From Pseudomonas sp. ERMR1:02 (lineage in GTDB: Bacteria; Pseudomonadota; Gammaproteobacteria; Pseudomonadales; Pseudomonadaceae): 64,000 nt of DNA. A program made the translations under genes and the position numbers. Each line of letters begins with the position of its first letter. Position 1 is the first letter of the stretch. Positions 58,408 through 64,000 of the stretch are shown one piece after another. The notes below the pieces were generated by a model. It worked only from the letters and a program-made list of their open reading frames with translations, did no database searches and had not been told where the DNA came from. The stretch is from the NCBI RefSeq assembly GCF_002277815.1, contig NZ_NKJI01000008.1, forward strand, positions 186,001 to 250,000, read 5' to 3'.

Positions 58408-59280
58408 TCAGGCGTTGACGGTTGAGGTGTAAGCGGCGATCAACTCGCGGCAAGCGGTGCCCGGTCGGTAGTGCTGCTCGTCGATGCTCTGCACGGGGGT
58501 GATTTCGGCAGCGGTGCCCGTCAGAAAACACTCGTCGAAGTCGCCCAGCTGCGTAGGCAAAATCGTGGTTTCGATCACCTGGTAATCCAGGGCCCTGGCC
58601 AGTTCGATCACGGTCTGACGGGTAATGCCGTTGAGGAAACAATCCGGCACCGGCGTGTACAACGTTCGACCCTTGACGAAGAACACATTGGCACTGGTGG
58701 CTTCGGCGACATGGCCGCGCCAGTCGAGCATCAAGGCGTCGTGGTATCCGTTGTTTTCCGCGTCGTGCTTGCTCAGCGTGGCGATCTGATAATGCCCTGA
58801 CGCCTTGGCTTCGAAGGGGCTGCTGCTCGGTGGCGGACGGCGCCACGTAGCGGTCTTCAAGCGAATGCCGGCCATGCGCGCCGCCGGGTCGAAATAGCTC
58901 GGCCATTGCCAGCAGGCAATCGCCACATGCACGCGATTGAAACGCGCCGAAGTGGAAATCATCTCACTGCCGCGCCAGGCCACCGGCCGCAGATACCCCT
59001 CGACCACCTGATTGCGTTGCAGCAATTCATGGCTGGCCGCTTCCAGTTCGGCGGGTTCAAACGGGATGGCAAAATCCATCAGCTGCGCCGAGCGATACAG
59101 CCGTTCGGTGTGCTCGCGCAGCTTGAAGACCTTGCCGTTGTACACGCGCTCCCCTTCATACACGGTGCTCGCGTAATGCAAGCCGTGGGTCAGTACATGC
59201 AGGCGCGCCTGGGACCACTCGACGAACTCGCCGTCGAGCCAGATCAATCCTTCGCGTTGATCAAACGGGATACCGCTCAT
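58408..59280 (-). CDS. Class IV aminotransferase (branched-chain type)
   Basis: 290-residue PLP enzyme of the IlvE/Dat fold, with LIWLDGEFVEWSQARLHVLTHGLHY, a PLP Lys in HYQIATLSKHDAENNGY, EATSANVFFVKG and GITRQTVIELARAL. The ribosome site AAGG is close to the ATG. In the middle of the cluster it probably makes or uses a 2-oxo acid of the pathway, rather than serving general leucine/valine synthesis. Confidence 0.88.
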   Translation of the reverse strand: MSGIPFDQREGLIWLDGEFVEWSQARLHVLTHGLHYASTVYEGERVYNGKVFKLREHTERLYRSAQLMDFAIPFEPAELEAASHELLQRNQVVEGYLRPVAWRGSEMISTSARFNRVHVAIACWQWPSYFDPAARMAGIRLKTATWRRPPPSSSPFEAKASGHYQIATLSKHDAENNGYHDALMLDWRGHVAEATSANVFFVKGRTLYTPVPDCFLNGITRQTVIELARALDYQVIETTILPTQLGDFDECFLTGTAAEITPVQSIDEQHYRPGTACRELIAAYTSTVNA

Positions 59281-59325
59281 GTCCTTGTCTCCCCAGTGTT
59301 TAAGCTCTTTTGTGCAAGAAAGGTC

Positions 59326-60678
59326 CTACGCCGTTTGCAGCAGCACCGGTATCAATTCCGGCGCTGGCGCCAGCAAAAGCTCAGGCTCGTTCTGAAAGAA
59401 AAACGCTCGCTCGCCAAAGGCCGGGCGCAACTGGTCGAACCATGTTGCCTGCGGGTCGAAGCGCGCATAGAACGTGCGCAAAACCCATTGCGGGTCCCGG
59501 GCCTGGAGAAACTGCAGCACGAAGACTCTTTCCCCGGCGACGGTCTCGATGCCGTTGATCAACACCTTGCCGTAGAAGGTGCTCATGGACGGACCGCGCA
59601 CTGTGCGCGCAAGCCCAGACACGGTGCGATACGCCGCCTGAAAGATTTCGAACGCCCGGGCCAGCGGCATCGCGAAGTAATGGCTGGGGCCGGTGTCGCG
59701 TTCGACGAACATGTAATACGGCACCGCCCCGAGCCGTACGCCTTCAGTCCACAGCGCCGCCCAATCGGCGGGGTTTTCGTTGATGTGGCGGATCACCGGT
59801 GCCTGCATGCGCAGGGTCGCACCGGTGGAGCGAATGCGTTCGACGGCTTGCCGGGCGATGTCCTGGAGAATCTCCACCGGGTGGTTGTAGTGGCCCATGA
59901 TCGAGAGGTTTTTCCCCGACGCGACGATCCGCCGAAACAGATCGAGCAACTCGGGTGCGTCCTTGTCGCTGACAAACCGCTGCGGCCAGTACGCCACGGA
60001 TTTGGTGCCGATGCGGATACTTTTCAGGTGCGCCAGTTCCAGCAGCGGCTCGATGTATCCGGCCAGCGAACGGGTGTTCATGATCAGCGGATCGCCGCCG
60101 GTGATCAGCACATCGGTCACTTGCGTGTGCACCCTCAGGTAGCTCACCAGTTCCTGGGATTCCCGTGCGTTGAACTTCAGCTCTTCTTCACCGATGAACT
60201 GCGCCCAACGGAAACAGAAGGTGCAGTACGCATGACACGTCTGACCGGCACCGGGGAAAAACAGTACGGTCTCGCGGTACTTGTGCTGAATGCCCGGCAG
60301 GACTTTTCCGTCGAGGGTCGCGCCGTTGTGCGTCAGCTGCCCGGCCGGATGCGGGTTCATGCGCAGCCAGATCGCTTCGATCCGGCGCTTGATGGCGGCG
60401 GCGTCATCCTCTTCGATCAGTTGCTTGAGCGACGCATACTCGTCTGGTAACAGCATGTCCTTGTGGGGAAAGGTCATGCGGAAAATCGGATCGTCTGGAA
60501 TGTTGGTCCAGTCGATCAGCGTACCCAGCACGTACTCGTTGGTGCGGAACGGCATGACCCGAGCCACGACAGTCATGGCTTCCTGCAACGCTGGCGTCAG
60601 CTTGTGCCAGTACGGCGTGTCGCGGATGGTGCGTGAGTTATAGGGTTTGTATCTTTCGTGCTCCGACATTCCCTGCAT
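59326..60678 (-). CDS. KamA-family radical-SAM protein (aminomutase-like)
   Basis: 450 residues, in the size range of lysine 2,3-aminomutases. The SAM cluster motif is CHAYCTFC (Cys148, 152, 155), followed by ITGGDPLIMNT. The C-terminal segment where KamA carries its PLP lysine differs: instead of a GGGGK-type loop it reads STFYGKVLINGIETVAGE. It may be a beta-amino-acid-forming mutase with a substrate other than lysine, or a related radical enzyme. Strong ribosome site AAGGAG. It is the first gene of the closely spaced group kamA-like, aminotransferase, tauD, aurF, hydrolase. Confidence 0.85.
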   Translation of the reverse strand: MQGMSEHERYKPYNSRTIRDTPYWHKLTPALQEAMTVVARVMPFRTNEYVLGTLIDWTNIPDDPIFRMTFPHKDMLLPDEYASLKQLIEEDDAAAIKRRIEAIWLRMNPHPAGQLTHNGATLDGKVLPGIQHKYRETVLFFPGAGQTCHAYCTFCFRWAQFIGEEELKFNARESQELVSYLRVHTQVTDVLITGGDPLIMNTRSLAGYIEPLLELAHLKSIRIGTKSVAYWPQRFVSDKDAPELLDLFRRIVASGKNLSIMGHYNHPVEILQDIARQAVERIRSTGATLRMQAPVIRHINENPADWAALWTEGVRLGAVPYYMFVERDTGPSHYFAMPLARAFEIFQAAYRTVSGLARTVRGPSMSTFYGKVLINGIETVAGERVFVLQFLQARDPQWVLRTFYARFDPQATWFDQLRPAFGERAFFFQNEPELLLAPAPELIPVLLQTA

Positions 60679-60708
60679 GGCAGCGCTCCTTGTAATGGCT
60701 GGCCGGTT

Positions 60709-61353
60709 TCACTTGATGGCTGGCGCGACGCGCTCTATGTCCATCCATGCCCGAACGCTGTCGCGATCCCACTGGCGGCGAACGTATGCCGCGAGTCGCG
60801 TCGGTACCGGATCACCATTGGCGACCAGTCGGTTGAGCATGATTGCCAGGTCGGTGTCGGCGATGCTCCAGTCGCCGAACAGATGCTCGGCGCCCTCCTC
60901 CAGCAATCGGTCCGCCACAAAGAACAAGCGCTCGACCGCAGCATTGGCCTCGTCGGACAGCGGCTTGTCTTTCTTGCCGAAGTACACCAGGTCAAACGGA
61001 CGCTCTTTGCGCACCACCAGTAGATCGCTGCGCAGCCAGGCCTGAAGTTGACGGGCACGTGCGCGTTGCTTGATGTCTTGCGGAAGTAGTTTTTTATGCC
61101 CTGGCGAGAGTTCATCCAGGTATTCAGCGATGGCGGAAGATTCCGACAGCGCAAAATTCTCATGAACTAACGTTGGAATTTTGCAGGTCAGGGAAAGATC
61201 ACGATAAGTTGATTGATAATTCTCCCGCGCCTTCAAATCCACCGTTACAAATTCAAATGAAAGTTGCTTTTCCTTGAGTGCAACAAAAGCCGACATAGCG
61301 AACGCGCTAACAAAATCCGCACCGACATAAAGTTTTAGCTTTGTATTTTCCAT
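60709..61353 (-). CDS. Glutathione S-transferase (YfcF-like)
   Basis: 214 residues with an N-terminal thioredoxin-like domain (LKLYVGADFVSAFAMSAFVALKE, TCKIPTLVHENFALSESSAIAEYLDE) and an all-helical C-terminal domain. It may be a conjugating or isomerising enzyme or a resistance factor of the cluster. It lies 30 nt upstream of the KamA-like gene and has a GGGAG ribosome site. Codon use in its first half is more AT-rich than in neighbours. Confidence 0.85.
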   Translation of the reverse strand: MENTKLKLYVGADFVSAFAMSAFVALKEKQLSFEFVTVDLKARENYQSTYRDLSLTCKIPTLVHENFALSESSAIAEYLDELSPGHKKLLPQDIKQRARARQLQAWLRSDLLVVRKERPFDLVYFGKKDKPLSDEANAAVERLFFVADRLLEEGAEHLFGDWSIADTDLAIMLNRLVANGDPVPTRLAAYVRRQWDRDSVRAWMDIERVAPAIK

Positions 61354-61533
61354 AGAACACTCCCTTTCAATGGCTGCATTGATTAATCTGCATAGGAAGT
61401 GATCGTAATAAGTTGATCCGAGGCTGGATAGATACAGAATTTGCCGGTTTCAATGGATACAGAAAGTTGATTTTCGCGCGTATTCGCAGGCGCAAAATCT
61501 GAAGGTTCGGAGCAGGTTGTGACGGATATGAAA

Positions 61534-61603
61534 ACTGTAGGAGCCGGCTTGCTGGCGATGGCGATCTCAAGGACGCTTTCGCCAGCAAGCCGGCTCCTAC
61601 AGT
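61534..61603. repeat. REP doublet
   Basis: ctgtaggagccggcttgctggcga ... cgccagcaagccggctcctacag, between the cupin and GST genes. It may separate two transcripts of the cluster. Confidence 0.87.
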
Positions 61604-61618
61604 AAACGGTGGGGGGAA

Positions 61619-62103
61619 TTACGCTCGGCGGGTGATCAGCCCGTGGCTATCGGCAAAGTTGGACAGCAGTGCCATTTGCGGCATGTTGCTCATGTTCAGC
61701 ATCGCCAGCGGTTCGTCGGCGCTGCTGTTGACGAAGCCGTGTTTGGTCCAGGCGGGTACCAGCAGCACGTCGCCGCTGCTGACATTGACTTCATCGGCAT
61801 CGCCCAGGGTCAGCAGGCCGCTGCCGGACTGGATGACAAACAGATGCCACCACGAATGAGCATGCCCAGTGAGCACCACACCGGGATTGAGCCATTGCAT
61901 GGCAATCGCCATCCCGGGGTCACCTCACACCCTGCGACGCTTTTGTCGTGCGCCAGGGCGACGGTATCAACTTCGCTAGCCGCCAGTGCCTGAGGTAAAT
62001 CAGCGAGTTCGGTGCCTTTCCATATTTTTGGACTTACCGGCTGATGGTGCAAACTCTGACGGAAATCCTTATAGGAAAAAAACGCACCTTGAAAGTTATC
62101 CAT
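61619..62103 (-). pseudogene. Cupin-domain protein, one frameshift
   Basis: The N-terminal half starts MDNFQGAFFSYKDFRQSLHH (ATG at 62103 after AAGGAA) and runs to AGCEVTPG. The rest continues in another frame with MQWLNPGVVLTGHAHSWWHLFVIQSG, GDVLLVPAWTKHG and ends LITRRA. The change fits one missing base at about 61912-61920. The second part is a typical cupin barrel with metal His residues. If the base is truly missing the product is truncated; if it is an assembly error the gene encodes about 161 residues. Cupins occur in N-oxygenation clusters. Confidence 0.82.
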
Positions 62104-62185
62104 TCGCACGTTCCTTTTTTGTTTCAAATACTGGAACGCTGAACCTTATGTAAACGGTTCAGCGCTGTAAAGCAGGTTGTTTAAC

Positions 62186-62680
62186 TTATAAAACCGACGG
62201 GCGTAGCGCAGCAATCATATCCACTTCAATCGCCGCATTTTTAGGCAACTGATAAACACCGACCGTCGTACGAGTATGTTTCCCGGCATCACCCAGTACA
62301 TGACTGAAGACATCCGAGGCGCCGTTGGCCACTTCACTGAGATCGACAAAATCCGCCGTGGATTTCACATAGACCGTCACGCGAATCAGCGACTTGATTT
62401 TATCCAGCGAACCGATGGCATCGACGATCAGCGCCAAACCGCGAATCGCACTGATGCTGGCCGCCGTTTGTGCATCCGCCATGGTGAGGTCCAGCCCGAC
62501 CCGTCCGGGGTAGTGGATTTTGCCGTTCATGCGCGGCACCAGACCGCTGATGTACAGCTCATCGTGGTGGCGAATCAGCGGTGCGTAATGGCCGCCCGCG
62601 GTGTTCTCGCTGTAGATGTCGTAGCCGAATTCCTGTGCCAAAGTGATGAAGCGTTCATCACAGGTCATGTGTTCAATCAT
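62186..62680 (-). CDS. RidA-family protein
   Basis: 164 residues, longer than housekeeping RidA (about 128) by an N-terminal extension (MIEHMTCDERFITLAQEFGYDIYSE). The core has LYISGLVPRMNGKIHYPGRVG and the arginine region KHTRTTVGVYQLPKNAAIEVD. RidA proteins hydrolyse reactive enamines and imines, a likely need next to PLP and N-oxidising enzymes. It has a good ribosome site and lies 77 nt after the ATP-grasp gene. Confidence 0.88.
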   Translation of the reverse strand: MIEHMTCDERFITLAQEFGYDIYSENTAGGHYAPLIRHHDELYISGLVPRMNGKIHYPGRVGLDLTMADAQTAASISAIRGLALIVDAIGSLDKIKSLIRVTVYVKSTADFVDLSEVANGASDVFSHVLGDAGKHTRTTVGVYQLPKNAAIEVDMIAALRPSVL

Positions 62681-62757
62681 TTACTTTACCCTCTTGATCA
62701 ATACTGCAAAAAACATCGATCCCTTCCTTATCAACTCCAGTTTCCAGCCAATAGCAT

Positions 62758-64000
62758 TCAACCCATAGCCATAGCGGGCGGTGCCAGGCTGGTGATGCCG
62801 ATCCCTGATTCGATGGCCTCGGCAAGCCGCAACAGGTCGTTGCTGAGCTGCCCGTAGTGCTCGTTGAACAACACGATGTGGCCAATGAATGAGAAGTTGT
62901 CCGTCACCAGGGCGCTGACCGAATCCCCGATGCGCTTGGCGTACTGCGCGTCCACCAGATCAATGTTCAGCGCCCGGGCCATCGCTTCGATGTCGGGTAT
63001 CGAGCGCAAAATGCCGCCGGCCGGCGCCCTGAGCAGGCGAATGCCGCAATAGCCGCGCGGAACCGGCTCGTGGTGCTCGACCTGGCCTTCCACGGCCCAG
63101 CGGACCCATCGTTCCCACGGGTTGAAGTTCACAAATGCCCGCCGCGCCAGGTCCCAGATGTGCATGCCGCCGGGGCGCATGTTGGTTTCCACGGCCGACG
63201 TCAGTTGGTCGGCCCTGTGGAAAACTTCGTTGTGCCAGGCGCCGTTATCCTCGGACACCAAATCAGCCATGTGCCGGCCGGCAGCCATCAGCCGAGCCTG
63301 CATGTCCGCCGCCAACGGCGCGGGCACCACTTGCTGGATTTCGGCGCGATAAGCGCCTTCGGTGGTGGTTTTTTCGGTGACCCAGGTGCTCCCGCCCACG
63401 CAATCCCAGCTGTATTCCCGGGCGTTCTGGATTAACTCTTCAAGGACGATGCCGCCCTCGCGATAGGGCTTGAGGGCCTGCCAGGCTTCGTCGCATTCAG
63501 ACGGGTGCTGGATCACGCGACAGCCGCGGCTGGCACCTTCGCAAGCCGGTTTGATGAAAGCCTTGCCGCCCAGTTCGACCACGCGCTGGCGTAGCTCCGG
63601 CAAGCTCTCGATACGTGCGGAAAATACGGGGCGGTAATCCTCGGGTGACGTGGCAGCAGTCGCTTCGAGATGGCGAAAAATCTGCTTGTCCAGCCCTGCC
63701 CGCGCCTCGGCCCGGGTGATGCCGGGCAAGCCGAAATGGCTGGCCAGAGCCGCCCCGAGCAACACGCCGCGATCAGAGAACGGCAGCACGCCGATCAGCT
63801 TCCAGCGGTCGGCGGTCAGGCAGCTGACCACCAGTTCAAGGGAGGCCGCCACGTCCTTCTCGGCCAGTGATGTGCTGCAGACATGATCGGCCACCTGATC
63901 GTCACAGGGCTGAATCTGCTCGACCAGCAGTATCAGCCGGGCGTTGTAGAGCGACTTGCACAGGTCGCGCAATTTGTGGATATCGTGAACCCGATTGCCG
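62758..64000 (-). CDS. ATP-grasp ligase, partial (N-terminus beyond window)
   Basis: At least 413 residues in the window; the frame is open to the edge (position 63999), so the start lies outside. ATP-grasp motifs are visible: KAFIKPACEGASRGCRVIQ, VLEELIQNAREYSWDCV and AVETNMRPGGMHIWDLA. It resembles carboxylate-amine ligases that build dipeptides or activate amino acids (BacD/PurK-like). In this cluster it probably joins an amino acid to a second building block. Confidence 0.85.
   Translation of the reverse strand, partial: GNRVHDIHKLRDLCKSLYNARLILLVEQIQPCDDQVADHVCSTSLAEKDVAASLELVVSCLTADRWKLIGVLPFSDRGVLLGAALASHFGLPGITRAEARAGLDKQIFRHLEATAATSPEDYRPVFSARIESLPELRQRVVELGGKAFIKPACEGASRGCRVIQHPSECDEAWQALKPYREGGIVLEELIQNAREYSWDCVGGSTWVTEKTTTEGAYRAEIQQVVPAPLAADMQARLMAAGRHMADLVSEDNGAWHNEVFHRADQLTSAVETNMRPGGMHIWDLARRAFVNFNPWERWVRWAVEGQVEHHEPVPRGYCGIRLLRAPAGGILRSIPDIEAMARALNIDLVDAQYAKRIGDSVSALVTDNFSFIGHIVLFNEHYGQLSNDLLRLAEAIESGIGITSLAPPAMAMG

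Noticed and set aside
62673..62885. 70-codon minus-strand ORF between the RidA and ATP-grasp genes
   Set aside because: It mostly overlaps the ATP-grasp coding sequence in another frame and is rich in Ser/Thr/Cys repeats typical of shadow frames.

Overview
The window is a piece of a fluorescent-type Pseudomonas chromosome. This rests on the gene order hisS-ispG-rodZ-pilW-rlmN-ndk-isc operon-cysE-trmJ-suhB and secF-secD-yajC-tgt-queA, which is the usual order in that genus. GC-rich codon use and many REP-type intergenic palindromes of the form ctgtaggagc...gcttgctcgcg also fit. The species cannot be fixed from the sequence alone.

Positions 1-20300 are conserved housekeeping DNA. On the minus strand lie hisS (cut by the window edge), ispG, rodZ, pilW, rlmN, ndk, the complete iron-sulphur operon iscR-iscS-iscU-iscA-hscB-hscA-fdx-iscX with a recognisable IscR-type promoter, cysE and trmJ. 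suhB follows on the plus strand. Next come a glycine-zipper protein and queA-tgt-yajC-secD-secF, and a tRNA-Leu(CAA) gene with a good promoter.

Positions 20400-25600 are a small accessory zone. It holds orphan genes (DUF6429-like, DUF3916-like), a COG2856 protease/DUF4411 PIN toxin-antitoxin pair, and a highly structured, gene-poor element (23985-24226). That element carries two hairpins with the same loop and a complementary segment between them, followed by a 34-codon leader ORF coupled to a DUF3077-like gene. A PagP-like outer-membrane barrel closes the zone.

Positions 25900-41700 carry an NAD-dependent molybdenum formate dehydrogenase operon (fdsGBAD-like), a PhoD-like phosphatase, a small P-loop kinase-like protein, an aminotransferase divergent from a LysR regulator, and a methionine-sulfoxide repair cluster. 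The repair cluster is msrA, dipZ-like and an msrB broken by two frameshifts. It stands divergent from an OmpR-type response regulator and sensor kinase, with an interleaved palindrome between them.

Positions 41900-52450 look like one uptake-and-catabolism locus. A minus-strand operon encodes a ThDP-dependent 2-oxoacid decarboxylase like AruI, a YtcJ-like amidohydrolase, a COG0523 GTPase and a class II aldolase. It is divergent from a LysR gene across a strong palindrome. A polyamine-type ABC transporter follows. An unrecognised protein, a long repeat-rich gap and a MocR regulator come next.

The last part (55786-64000, minus strand) is the most unusual. It encodes an ATP-grasp ligase (cut by the window edge), a RidA protein, a frameshifted cupin, a GST, a KamA-family radical-SAM protein, a class IV aminotransferase, a TauD-like 2-oxoglutarate oxygenase, an AurF-like di-iron N-oxygenase and a lactonase-like metallo-hydrolase. 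I recognise no described pathway with this set; it reads as a candidate biosynthetic gene cluster for a small N-oxygenated amino-acid-derived product.
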